From Oscillibacter sp. 1-3 (GTDB lineage Bacteria > Bacillota > Clostridia > Oscillospirales > Oscillospiraceae), in assembly GCF_000403435.2 (NCBI RefSeq), contig NZ_KE159711.1:174880-238879 (forward strand): 64,000 bases of DNA, given 5' to 3'. Below are positions 31,985-40,715 of this stretch, piece by piece. The notes under the pieces are model-generated. The model had not been told where the DNA came from, searched no databases, and worked only from the letters and a program-made list of their open reading frames with translations. Position 1 is the stretch's first letter. Each line of letters begins with the position of its first letter. Both the position numbers and the translations under genes were made by a program.

Positions 31985-33210
31985 GCTTTTATCAGGACAG
32001 GCAGATTAGAGCCTATGGACTCTTTCTGGCGTGCATCTCTGTGTGTATCGTCGGTATGGGAATGCTGCTGAGTTCGATGCAAATGAATTTGGCAAAGGAT
32101 ATCTATCTATCCCGCAGCGAGGCTATAGCGGCCTCCCTTTTAGCGCAGGATGTCCCCCACACGGTCATTGCCGCCGCGTTGACAAATACAGAAGTCAGTG
32201 AGGAAGGGACGGCTCTGCTCGCCATGGCGGGGGTGGATGCCACAGCCGAAAGCGGCCTGCTCCCCTTCTACGCGCAGCTCCAACGCTCCAGCCTCGCTGC
32301 CGCCGCCGGCATGGCCATCCTGCTGGTTATTGCCCTCTTTGCCGGAACCTGGGTGTTCTTTTCGGCGCGGAAACGCTTGTACAGCCAGGCAGACCAAGCC
32401 ATCAGCGGCTATCTTTGCGGGGATTACTCCCAGCACTTGCCCCGAAGCAGCGAGGGTGCAATTTATCAGATATTTACCCAGGTGGAACAGCTGGCAACCA
32501 TGCTCCAGGCCAAAACAGAAACCGAGCGTCAGGCAAAGGAATTCCTCAAAAAATCTATATCGGACATCTCCCACCAGCTCAAGACGCCCTTGGCTGCCCT
32601 TACCATGTATCAGGAGATCATTGCGGATGAACCGGAGCATCCCGATACTGTGCGGGAATTTTCTGCCAAAATGTCCGTTTCGCTGAAGCGTATGGAATAT
32701 CTGATTCAAGCCATGCTGAAAATCACCCGGCTGGATACGGGGAATATCGTGTTTGAGAAGGACTGCCTCAATGTCGCCGCGCTAGTATCCCAATCCATCC
32801 GTGAACTGACGACACGGGCCGAGCGCGAAAACAAGCGGATTCTCGTTGACGGAGATGCCGGACAGCAGCTGGTATGTGACAGGGACTGGACCTGCGAGGC
32901 CATCGGCAATATCGTGAAAAACGCTCTGGACCACACCGGTCCAGGCGGAACTGTGCGCATCCATTGGGAGCATACCCCTGCCATGCTGCGTATTTTCATT
33001 ACAGATAACGGCAGCGGCATCGCTCCGGAGGACATCCACCACATTTTCAAGCGGTTTTACCGCAGCAAGCGCTCCCTGGATACCCAGGGAATCGGGCTGG
33101 GACTCCCCCTGGCGAAGTCGATCATAGAGGGGCAGGGCGGAATCATCGCCGTGCAGAGCGATCCGGGAACCGGCACAACCTTCACCCTCTCCTTCCTTAC
33201 AGAACTGTAA
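31981..33210 (+). CDS. Sensor histidine kinase of module 1
   Basis: The 409-residue kinase has two membrane helices (about 11-33 and 105-127) around a short outer region of about 70 residues. It then has a HAMP-like or linker segment, HisKA with DISHQLKTPLAAL (His198) and HATPase_c with NIVKNALDH, DNGSGI and GIGLGLPLAKSI. The start is coupled to the regulator (ATGA overlap). With the FtsX-type ABC genes next to it, it is probably a sensor of membrane-active peptides or antibiotics, but the ligand is unknown. Confidence 0.88.
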   Translation: MSFYQDRQIRAYGLFLACISVCIVGMGMLLSSMQMNLAKDIYLSRSEAIAASLLAQDVPHTVIAAALTNTEVSEEGTALLAMAGVDATAESGLLPFYAQLQRSSLAAAAGMAILLVIALFAGTWVFFSARKRLYSQADQAISGYLCGDYSQHLPRSSEGAIYQIFTQVEQLATMLQAKTETERQAKEFLKKSISDISHQLKTPLAALTMYQEIIADEPEHPDTVREFSAKMSVSLKRMEYLIQAMLKITRLDTGNIVFEKDCLNVAALVSQSIRELTTRAERENKRILVDGDAGQQLVCDRDWTCEAIGNIVKNALDHTGPGGTVRIHWEHTPAMLRIFITDNGSGIAPEDIHHIFKRFYRSKRSLDTQGIGLGLPLAKSIIEGQGGIIAVQSDPGTGTTFTLSFLTEL

Positions 33211-33249
33211 GCTGAAATTCACCTGATTGTAAGCTGCCTCTGCTATACT
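33206..33249 (+). promoter_or_regulatory. Candidate response-regulator operator and promoter before the ABC genes
   Basis: TGTAAGCTG occurs twice (33206-33214 and 33228-33236), 22 bases apart and so on the same DNA face. The second copy ends 7 bases before a TATACT box (33244-33249). There is no good -35, as expected for an activator-dependent OmpR-type promoter. Confidence 0.6.
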
Positions 33250-33273
33250 CTAGCGCAAGGAGGCATTTGTGCT

Positions 33274-33969
33274 ATGAAAATTTTGACCGTACAGAACCTG
33301 TGTAAGACCTATGGCAAGGGTGAGGCAAGGGTTGACGCCTTGAAAAACGTATCCTTCTCCCTGGAAAAGGGAGAATTTGCCGCAGTGGTCGGCGAATCCG
33401 GCTCCGGCAAGAGCACCCTGCTCAACTGCATCGGCGCTCTGGACACCCCCACTTCCGGCGAAGTCCGGATGGACGGGCAGGACCTGTTCTCCATGGGGGA
33501 AGAAAAGCGTACCATCTTCCGGCGGCGGAATATCGGCTTCATTTTCCAGTCCTTTCAGCTTGTCTCCGAGCTGAATGTGGAGCAAAACATCATCTTTCCC
33601 CTGCTCTTGGACTATAAGAAACCAAAACCCGCCGCTGTCCAGGAGATTCTGGAGCTGCTGGGCCTGACCTCCCGCCGGAATCACCTGCCCAACCAGCTCT
33701 CCGGCGGCCAGCAGCAGCGGGTGGCCATCGGCCGGGCACTGATTACAAAACCTAAATTGATCCTGGCCGACGAGCCTACAGGAAATCTGGACAGCAAGAA
33801 CAGCCGTGATGTCATGGAACTGCTGACCCAGGCGTCCCGGCACTACCAGCAGACCATTCTGATGATCACCCACAACCGAAACCTGACCGCTTCCGTGGAT
33901 CGTGTTTTCCAGGTGGCGGACGGTGTGCTGACAGACTTGGGAGGGGAAGCGGATGAAACACTTTCTTGA
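33274..33969 (+). CDS. ABC transporter ATP-binding protein of module 1 (LolD/MacB type)
   Basis: The 231-residue ATPase has Walker [10 protein letters not shown] (40-48), signature [15 protein letters not shown], Walker [14 protein letters not shown] and the H-loop MITHNRN. The group pairs with FtsX-type permeases in antimicrobial-peptide export or resistance, bacitracin-type systems and MacB-like mechanotransmission. GCAAGGAGGC precedes the start. It overlaps the permease gene by 17 bases. It is highly similar to the ATPase at 48424-49107. Confidence 0.93.
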   Translation: MKILTVQNLCKTYGKGEARVDALKNVSFSLEKGEFAAVVGESGSGKSTLLNCIGALDTPTSGEVRMDGQDLFSMGEEKRTIFRRRNIGFIFQSFQLVSELNVEQNIIFPLLLDYKKPKPAAVQEILELLGLTSRRNHLPNQLSGGQQQRVAIGRALITKPKLILADEPTGNLDSKNSRDVMELLTQASRHYQQTILMITHNRNLTASVDRVFQVADGVLTDLGGEADETLS

Positions 33970-36313
33970 CCTGATCCCCATCTCAGCAAAGGTACACCGG
34001 AAACAGAACCGGATGTCCATCCTCTGCATTATCCTGTCCGTATTCCTGGTAACCACTATTTTCGGCATGGCGGATATGTTTATCCGCAGCCAGGTCTTAC
34101 AGGCCCAGCGGGACGATGGCAGCTGGCATATCGGCCTGAGAAACATCAGCGCTGAGAATGCGGCGCTGATGGCGGCCCGGCCCGACATTGCGGTGATTTC
34201 CCCCTATGGTACTTTGAATTTTGGCGCCAATCTGGGCTATACCATAGGAGGAAAGGAGGCGGTGATCTTCGGCAGCGATGAAGCCCTTGTCACAAAAATT
34301 TTTCTTGATATGCTGACGGAGGGCGCTTACCCACAGGCAGAGGGCGGCGCGCTGGTCACAGAAAACGCCAGGGAGATGATGGACCTCCACATTGGGGACG
34401 AGGTAACATTGAACACCCCGAATGGGACTTCACTCCACTTTCAGATCACTGGATTTGTAGGGAACGCCTCCGGCCTGATGCGCAGCGACGCATACGGAAT
34501 TTTCCTGTGTATGGAGGACTACCGCGCCATTTATCCCGACGTTGCAGAGGGGGAACCCTCCGATTTTGACATTATGTACTATGTCCAATTCTCCCATACC
34601 CGGGATATCCAAGGAAGCATCAAAAATCTCAAATCGGCCTTCCAACTGTCAGACGGCCAGGTATCCGAAAACACAAAGCTGCTGGGCCTGCTGGGACAGA
34701 GCCGGGACAGCTTTATGATGTTCATCTATGCGGCGGCAGGGATCCTCTTCGTTCTGGTCATGTCAGCAGGGATCCTGATGATAGCAAGCAGCCTGAACAG
34801 CAATGTTGCGCAGCGCATGGAATTTTTCGGCCTGATTCGCTGTATTGGGTCAACGCCCAGGCAAGTCATGCAGATGGTGCGCAGGGAAGCGTTCGGCTGG
34901 TGCCGCTTTGCGATCCCCGCCGGTGTGGCCTTGGGGGTCGTTGTGATATGGGTACTGTGCGCCATCCTTCGATACCTCAGCCCGGGCTACTTTGCGGCAA
35001 TGCCCGCCTTCGGCCTGAGCCTGCCCAGCGTGGCCGCCGGCATCCTGGTGGGACTGCTTACCGTGATGCTCGCGGCCCGCTCCCCGGCAAAACGCGCCGC
35101 AAAGGTCTCGCCGCTGGCCGCGGTTTCCGGCAGCACAGGCGAAGCCCGGCCTGTCCGCTCCGCAGCCAATACACAGCTGGCAAAGGTGGATACCGCTCTG
35201 GGCATCCATCACGCCGTTTCCAGCCGCAGGAACTATCTGCTTATGACCGGCTCCTTTGCCTTGAGCATCGTTCTTTTCCTCTCCTTCTCCGTAACCGTTG
35301 ACTTCATGCGCCACGCCCTGACGCCCCTGCAGCCCTGGACGCCGGATTTATCCATTGTCAGTCCGGACCAGACCTGTTCCGTGGACAACAATCTACTGGA
35401 GCGCCTCAATGAAATACCGGCAATCAAAGCGGCCTATGGCCGGATGTTTGCCTACGGCCTTCCAACGACAGGCAGCGGCACAGTATCCTCTCTTGATCTG
35501 ATTTCCTATGAGTCAAAGCAGTTCGGCTGGGCCAGGGGCTACCTTCTGGACGGCTCCATTGAGGAGGTCCAAACGGAACCCGGCACAGGGCTGGTGGTGA
35601 AAGAGACCGCCAGCACAGTGCAGGTTGGCGATATCATCACCGTACAGGCAGGCGGACGGGCGCAGGAACTAAAAATCGCAGGGATCCTATCCGATTGCCC
35701 CTTCAGCAATGCCGCTGGTACAGGAATCGTCATCTGCTCCGAAGATACGTTCCGGCAAATGACGGGCCTGTCCAACTACACGGTACTTGATATCCAACTG
35801 AACAGCGGAACCTCAGACAGTGAGGTGAATGCGATCCATCGGATCGTGGGAACCCGGTACACCTTTTCAGATGAACGGCTTGGAAATAGCAGCACACGGG
35901 GCATCTACTATTGCTTTAATCTTTTTATCTATGGTTTTCTCGTCCTGATTGCCCTGATTACAATTTTCAATGTGGTCAACAGCATTGCAATGAGTGTCGC
36001 TTCCAGAACAAAGCAATATGGTGCGTTCCGGGCCATTGGGCTGAGCACCCGGCAGTTGTCCAAAATGGTAGTTGCAGAGGCGGGGGCCTACGCCTTATCA
36101 GGCAGCGTGGCCGGTACTGTACTGGGCTTGCTCACCAACAGGCTCCTGTTCGCCATGCTGATTGGGCAAAAGTGGGGCGAGCCGTGGGGCATTCCCTGGT
36201 CTGAGTTAGGGATCATCCTCCTGATCCTCCTCCTTTCTGTAGCATTGGCAGTATATGGGCCCATAAAACGGATCCATAGCATGACCATTGTTGATACCAT
36301 TTGCGCACAGTGA
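33953..36313 (+). CDS. FtsX-like ABC permease of module 1
   Basis: The 786-residue membrane protein has an N-terminal helix at about 20-43 and an outer MacB-PCD-like domain (about 50-245). FtsX domain 1 follows with three helices (about 255-375). After a cytoplasmic linker and another helix near 425 come a second outer region and a C-terminal FtsX domain (FLVLIALITIFNVVNSIAMS and following). This duplicated FtsX layout is typical of Gram-positive permeases for bacteriocin or lantibiotic defence. Partner ATPase overlaps. The paralogue is at 46049-48436; the N-terminal ISAKV and RRKQNRM-like segments match closely. Confidence 0.9.
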   Translation: MKHFLDLIPISAKVHRKQNRMSILCIILSVFLVTTIFGMADMFIRSQVLQAQRDDGSWHIGLRNISAENAALMAARPDIAVISPYGTLNFGANLGYTIGGKEAVIFGSDEALVTKIFLDMLTEGAYPQAEGGALVTENAREMMDLHIGDEVTLNTPNGTSLHFQITGFVGNASGLMRSDAYGIFLCMEDYRAIYPDVAEGEPSDFDIMYYVQFSHTRDIQGSIKNLKSAFQLSDGQVSENTKLLGLLGQSRDSFMMFIYAAAGILFVLVMSAGILMIASSLNSNVAQRMEFFGLIRCIGSTPRQVMQMVRREAFGWCRFAIPAGVALGVVVIWVLCAILRYLSPGYFAAMPAFGLSLPSVAAGILVGLLTVMLAARSPAKRAAKVSPLAAVSGSTGEARPVRSAANTQLAKVDTALGIHHAVSSRRNYLLMTGSFALSIVLFLSFSVTVDFMRHALTPLQPWTPDLSIVSPDQTCSVDNNLLERLNEIPAIKAAYGRMFAYGLPTTGSGTVSSLDLISYESKQFGWARGYLLDGSIEEVQTEPGTGLVVKETASTVQVGDIITVQAGGRAQELKIAGILSDCPFSNAAGTGIVICSEDTFRQMTGLSNYTVLDIQLNSGTSDSEVNAIHRIVGTRYTFSDERLGNSSTRGIYYCFNLFIYGFLVLIALITIFNVVNSIAMSVASRTKQYGAFRAIGLSTRQLSKMVVAEAGAYALSGSVAGTVLGLLTNRLLFAMLIGQKWGEPWGIPWSELGIILLILLLSVALAVYGPIKRIHSMTIVDTICAQ

Positions 36314-36322
36314 TATAACAGG

Positions 36323-36357
36323 AGGCAGATAATCCCAAGCCGATTATCTGCCTTTTC
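36323..36357 (+). terminator. Terminator of module 1
   Basis: AGGCAGATAATC pairs with GATTATCTGCCT (12 bp, 7-base loop) and is followed by TTTTC, 10 bases after the permease stop. Confidence 0.85.
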
Positions 36358-36412
36358 AATATGAAAAGCGTCTGCCATCTCATATTCTATTATGTGCGGA
36401 TAAAGACCAAGA

Positions 36413-36450
36413 AGGCGGCCGGTGTGGAAAGGGGAACACACCGGCCGCCT
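36413..36450 (-). terminator. Terminator of the HTH_16/sigma transcript
   Basis: AGGCGGCCGGTGTG and its complement form a perfect 14-bp stem with a 10-base loop just after the HTH_16 stop. It can work in both directions. Confidence 0.8.
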
Positions 36451-36454
36451 TTGG

Positions 36455-36697
36455 TTATACGAGTTTGAACTTGAGGACGCGGACGATCAGTTTCGTCTCC
36501 AGCCGGCACTTCAGTTCCGGGTCGAGGTACCGGCACGGACAGCTGTGCTCGTCGTAGAGCGTGCGTGTGGCCAATGTCGCTATATAGCCCTCGAAATGTG
36601 CCAGAACTGAATTGATGGCGGTGATATCCCCATTGGTGGCTGCCTCAATGGTTTCGTAGGGCAGCAACTGCTCCTCAGTACGGGACTTAGCTTTCAT
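36455..36697 (-). CDS. HTH_16-type helix-turn-helix protein of a conjugative element
   Basis: The 80-residue protein reads SRTEEQLLPYETIEAATNGD, then ITAINSVLAHFEGYIATLAT. It closely matches the small helix-turn-helix protein that follows the sigma factor gene in Tn916/Tn1549-like elements. It starts 4 bases after the sigma-factor stop and is co-transcribed with it. It is part of the regulatory block of the element whose xis-int lie at 28.4-30.1 kb, and is now separated from them by the RR-HK-ABC cargo. It appears intact. Confidence 0.82.
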   Translation of the reverse strand: MKAKSRTEEQLLPYETIEAATNGDITAINSVLAHFEGYIATLATRTLYDEHSCPCRYLDPELKCRLETKLIVRVLKFKLV

Positions 36698-36701
36698 AAA
36701 A

Positions 36702-37301
36702 TCACGCCTTCAGAAGCTGTTTCATTTGGTCAAGGAATCGTTGACGGCGGCGCTGGATCGTAGAGCGCGGGATCCCCAGCAGCGTACTGATCTCCCGATC
36801 ATTCAAATCCAGGAAATAGGCCAGCAGCAGAAGAAGATTTCTCTCCGCAGACTCAATTTGGGACAGCGCTTCTTCGAGGCGTTCATCCGCAATAGAGATT
36901 TGATGGCCCTGGGTCTCAAACACATAGTGGCTGCTGGGATAGTCGTCTGACATCCCAATCCGAAGCAAGGCATCAAATGGCATATCGGAAAAACATACCT
37001 CCCGCTCTGCCTGGCGAATCACCTGGCGCAAGTAGTCACAGCGCTCACCCCGAATCACCTTTTTGCAGTACACCTCAAACTGATAACGGATGCTGGTCTT
37101 CTGGGACGGTGAAAGTCCCAAGTCTTCACCCCCCTCCATATCCGCGGAGACGGTTGCTTGTCCCCTTTCACTCCTTTCCCCGGTGGACAAGGATTGATTT
37201 GCCCAGTTCAACCAGAGTGCATCCGAAATAAGAACATAAATTGGGCTATACCTGAGCTTCGTGAGAAGCGCACGAGTATTAAGCCGCTGCCAGTATGACA
37301 T
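36702..37301 (-). CDS. Sigma-70-like factor of a conjugative element
   Basis: The roughly 199-residue protein has IRYQFEVYCKKVIRGERCDY in the middle and a sigma-4-type HTH at the end (SQIESAERNLLLLLAYFLDL, then NDREISTLLGIPRSTIQRRR). It matches the short sigma-like regulators next to the HTH_16 gene in Tn916-like elements. The start at 37301 has GGAGGG at 7 bases. The first 75 residues (up to about MEGGEDLG) are not typical, and an internal start at 37139 has a weak ribosome binding site. The N-terminus may therefore be a fusion from the decayed region upstream. Confidence 0.75.
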   Translation of the reverse strand: MSYWQRLNTRALLTKLRYSPIYVLISDALWLNWANQSLSTGERSERGQATVSADMEGGEDLGLSPSQKTSIRYQFEVYCKKVIRGERCDYLRQVIRQAEREVCFSDMPFDALLRIGMSDDYPSSHYVFETQGHQISIADERLEEALSQIESAERNLLLLLAYFLDLNDREISTLLGIPRSTIQRRRQRFLDQMKQLLKA

Positions 37302-37363
37302 GCAGTTTCCCTCCGAGTGCATCTGATTTTTGGAGCAGACGCATTGGGGGCCGCGGCAGCGAA

Positions 37364-37612
37364 TCAGAACGTGGGCATAATAAAATGAGCAGCAGACTTC
37401 GTGATCAGACACAAAATCTGCTGCCCGGATAAATACATTGAGCGACGCAATGGGATTCTGCGAGGCGGGAGAGGATCATCGCTTTTCGCTATCGTCTCCC
37501 GGTTTCTGCCCATGCGGAACGGTACAACGGAATCCCGCGGCTTATAAAAGGCCGTGTGCTGCCAAGTCAGATAAAGACTGACCAGCTCAATGTCACGGAT
37601 CTTGTCGTCCAT
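37364..37612 (-). pseudogene. Truncated DUF6429-like gene
   Basis: The first residues (MDDKIRDIELVSLYLT) with a good upstream CAGGAGC match the start of DUF6429 proteins as I remember them. The rest of the frame has no similarity to that family, which should continue with a SWEE...WKGY...FDVLD pattern. It is therefore probably a cut-off gene joined to other sequence. It marks the edge of the surviving element regulatory block. Confidence 0.45.
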
Positions 37613-38011
37613 AACATTGCTCCTGTCCGTAATAAAACGGGCGGCACACAGGCGGCGGACATCATCCCATTTCTGATGCTCTGTGGCAGCATATGCTGCC
37701 GCCTTTGTCAGATGGAACTATTCAGTTGTAAGCTGTGTGAAAAGTGCAAATAATGTCAAAAATGAGCGCGGCCTCTATTTCGCCATCAGAATAGAGGCCG
37801 CACAATACTTTGTTCTCTTGTACCTGTTATTTGTCCCATACATTTGAACCTCCCATCCGTTTGAATTGCTGAGAATTTAGGGATAAACTGCCACAAAAGC
37901 AGTTTATCAGTCAGATGTATAGACCAAATCAAAACAGGATACGGATATTATATAATTTGGGAAAATACAGAGAAAAACCGCTCATCCCACTTGTGCCGGC
38001 TGGACTTCTGC
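37613..38011. other. 399-bp gene-free stretch with one hairpin
   Basis: No gene is supported. A 12-bp inverted repeat (GCGGCCTCTATT, 37768-37779 and 37790-37801) is present and may end the UvrA2 transcript on the minus strand. Confidence 0.5.
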
Positions 38012-40477
38012 TTATATCAGGTATTGCCCGGTCACGCTATTGGGGCTGCCGGCAATCTCCTCCAGCGTCCCGGCCGCGACCACACATCCGCCCGCCTCAC
38101 CGCCGCCGGGACCCATATCGATGATGTAATCGGCGTTGCGGATCACATCCAGGTCATGCTCGATCACCACCACCGTGGCCTCGTGCTCCACCAGGGTCTG
38201 GAACACTCCCAACAGGATCCGCACATCCAAGGGGTGCAGTCCAATCGTAGGCTCGTCAAAGACAAAGACGGAGTCCGACTGGGTTTTGCCCATCTCGCTG
38301 GCCAGCTTCAGCCGCTGGGCCTCGCCGCCGGACAGGCTGGGTGTCTCCTCTCCCAAGGTCAGATAGCCCAAGCCCAGATCCTTCAGCACCTCCAGCCGCT
38401 GGCGAACTAATTTCAAATCTTTGCAGGTCTCCAGGGCCGCGTTGACGTTCATCGCCATCAGCTCCGGCAGAGAGCAGTCTCCACGCTTCACCTGATATGC
38501 CTCCCGTCCATACCGGGAACCGCGGCAATCCGGGCAGGGGATGGTCACATCAGGCAAAAACTGCACATCCAGGTCAATCGTCCCCGTGCCATCGCACACC
38601 GGACAGCGCAGCTTTCCGGTGTTATAGGAGAAATCCCCGGCCTTGAACCCCAGCTCCTTTGCGTCCGGGGTCCTGGCGAAAATTTTCCGCAGCTCGTCAT
38701 GGACATTGGCGTAAGTGGCCACTGTGGAGCGGACATTGACGCCGATGGGGGTGGCGTCAATAAGCTTTACCTGACGGATACCCTCTGCCTCCAGCTTCAG
38801 GACGTGCTCCGGCAGCGTGGTCCCACCGGATAACGCTGCCAGTCCGGGAACCAAGCTCTCCAGAATCAGCGTGGTCTTGCCGGAGCCGGACACGCCTGTC
38901 ACCACTGTCAGCCGTCCCTTGGGGATATCCACCTTCAAGGGCTTCACCGTGTGGATGGCAGCAGTGGAGAGGTGTATCCTGCCCAGTGCGAACAGCTCCC
39001 CGGCGCAGACTCGGTCCCTGACATGGATATCCGCCGTCCCGGCCAGGAACGGGCCAATCTGGGACGCCCTGTTTTGGGCAATTTCCGGGATAGTCCCCTG
39101 GGTCACCACCTGCCCGCCGTTGGCCCCTGCCTGGGGGCCCATCTCAATCAGCCAATCCGCCTGGGACAATATCTGGGTGTCGTGGTCCACCAGAATTACC
39201 GAGTTTCCATCTGCCACCAGATCGCGCATCACGCCGGTCAGTCCCACGATGTTGGAGGGATGCAGGCCAATGGAAGGCTCGTCCAGCACATAGAGCACCC
39301 CGGTGGTGCGGTTGCGCACCGCCCGGGCCAGCTGCATCCGCTGCCGTTCCCCGGTGGAGAGCGTGGAGGCGGCGCGGTCCAAAGACAGGTAGCCCAGCCC
39401 CAGGTCCATCAGCCGTTTGGCCACAGTCTGGAAGGATTGGCAGATACTCTCCGCCATGGGGCGCATCTCCTCCGGCAGGGAGGCGGACACCCCGGCCACC
39501 CACTCCATCAGCCTGGAGAGGGGCATCTGACAGGCCTGATCCAGGGAGATGCCCCGGAGCCTCGGTGCCCTTGCGGCCGCTGACAGCCGGGTGCCGCCGC
39601 AGTCGGAGCAGACGCCCTGCTTCAAAAACTTCTCCACCCGCTTCATACCCTTCTCGTCCTTCACCTTGGACAGGGCGTTTTCCACCGTGTAGGTGGCATT
39701 GAAGTAGGTGAAATCCATATCCCCCGCCGCGCCGCTGGTCTTGTTCTGATAGATGATGTTCTTCTTGACGGCGGGGCCGTGGAAGACGATCTCCCGCTCC
39801 TCCGCCGTCAGTTCCCGGAAGGGCACGTCAGTCCGCACCCCCATCTCCCGGGCGATGTCCTTCATCAGCGACCACATCAAGGTCTGCCATGGGGCCACCG
39901 CTCCCTGGTCGATGGACAGGGACTCGTCGGGCACTAAAGTGGATTCGTCCACGGTACGTACGATTCCGGTGCCGCCGCAGGTGGGGCAGGCCCCCTGGCT
40001 GTTGAAAGCCAGCTCCTCCGCCCCCGGGGCCCGGACCGATCCACCGCACTCTGGGCAGAAAAGCGGCTGTTCCGCCGCCACAGCCAGGGTGGGCGGAACG
40101 TAGTGCCCGTTGGGACAGCGGTGGCTGGCCAGCCGGGAGAACATCAGCCGCAGGCTGTTCAAAAGCTCCGTTCCCGTGCCGAAGGTGGAGCGGATTCCGG
40201 GGACGCCGGGCCGCTGGTGGAGGGCCAGGGCGGCGGGGACATAGAGCACCTCGTCTACCTGGGCCTTGGCGGCCTGGGTCATCCGCCTTCTCGTGTAGGT
40301 GGACAGGGCCTCCAGATAGCGCCGGGACCCCTCGGCGTACAGAACACCCAGCGCCAGGGAGGACTTCCCGGAACCGGACACGCCGGCAATGGCGACGATC
40401 TGATTGAGGGGAACATCCACGTCGATATTTTTCAGGTTGTGGACCCGCGCCCCGCGTACTTTTATGATTTCTGGCAT
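38012..40477 (-). CDS. UvrA class II (UvrA2/DrrC-like) ABC ATPase
   Basis: The 821-residue protein has the UvrA layout: IKVRGARVHNLKNIDVDVPL, Walker A GVSGSGKSS near 35, a zinc-binding CPECGG...CPTCGG segment, signature LSTGERQRM, a second Walker A GVSGSGKTT, a second zinc module CPVCDG...CPDCRG and signature LSGGEAQRL. At this length it lacks the UvrB-binding domain of housekeeping UvrA (about 940). This puts it with UvrA2/DrrC proteins linked to resistance to DNA-binding drugs. The start is ATG 40477 with AAGGAGG. It is divergent from an XRE regulator, sharing a palindromic control region. Confidence 0.9.
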   Translation of the reverse strand: MPEIIKVRGARVHNLKNIDVDVPLNQIVAIAGVSGSGKSSLALGVLYAEGSRRYLEALSTYTRRRMTQAAKAQVDEVLYVPAALALHQRPGVPGIRSTFGTGTELLNSLRLMFSRLASHRCPNGHYVPPTLAVAAEQPLFCPECGGSVRAPGAEELAFNSQGACPTCGGTGIVRTVDESTLVPDESLSIDQGAVAPWQTLMWSLMKDIAREMGVRTDVPFRELTAEEREIVFHGPAVKKNIIYQNKTSGAAGDMDFTYFNATYTVENALSKVKDEKGMKRVEKFLKQGVCSDCGGTRLSAAARAPRLRGISLDQACQMPLSRLMEWVAGVSASLPEEMRPMAESICQSFQTVAKRLMDLGLGYLSLDRAASTLSTGERQRMQLARAVRNRTTGVLYVLDEPSIGLHPSNIVGLTGVMRDLVADGNSVILVDHDTQILSQADWLIEMGPQAGANGGQVVTQGTIPEIAQNRASQIGPFLAGTADIHVRDRVCAGELFALGRIHLSTAAIHTVKPLKVDIPKGRLTVVTGVSGSGKTTLILESLVPGLAALSGGTTLPEHVLKLEAEGIRQVKLIDATPIGVNVRSTVATYANVHDELRKIFARTPDAKELGFKAGDFSYNTGKLRCPVCDGTGTIDLDVQFLPDVTIPCPDCRGSRYGREAYQVKRGDCSLPELMAMNVNAALETCKDLKLVRQRLEVLKDLGLGYLTLGEETPSLSGGEAQRLKLASEMGKTQSDSVFVFDEPTIGLHPLDVRILLGVFQTLVEHEATVVVIEHDLDVIRNADYIIDMGPGGGEAGGCVVAAGTLEEIAGSPNSVTGQYLI

Positions 40478-40552
40478 TGCTGTCTCCTCCTTGGTATCCT
40501 GGTGCATCTGCTGTTCCTCCACATATAGCCTGCCGCAGTCCGAAGCACTGTC

Positions 40553-40582
40553 AGTATAATACCTACCCCAGCACTATCGCAA
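40553..40582 (-). promoter_or_regulatory. Promoter of the UvrA2 gene
   Basis: Minus-strand TTGCGA and TATACT with 18-base spacing, about 75 bases before the start. Confidence 0.6.
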
Positions 40583-40596
40583 GACCATATCGCAAA

Positions 40597-40613
40597 CTTA
40601 ACCAACAGTTAAG
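40597..40613. promoter_or_regulatory. Palindromic operator candidate
   Basis: CTTAAC-CAACA-GTTAAG is a perfect 6+6 palindrome with a 5-base centre. It lies between the divergent promoters of the UvrA2 gene and the XRE gene. Confidence 0.5.
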
Positions 40614-40644
40614 AAAAGCTGAAACGCATCTGAACACATCTCCA

Positions 40645-40673
40645 TTGCACGTTACAGGTCACTCGCTTATACT
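40645..40673 (+). promoter_or_regulatory. Promoter of the XRE gene at 40716
   Basis: TTGCAC and TATACT with exact 17-base spacing. Confidence 0.75.
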
Positions 40674-40715
40674 AAACTCAGGAAAGATAAAACAATCCAC
40701 AGGGAGGAGACTGTC

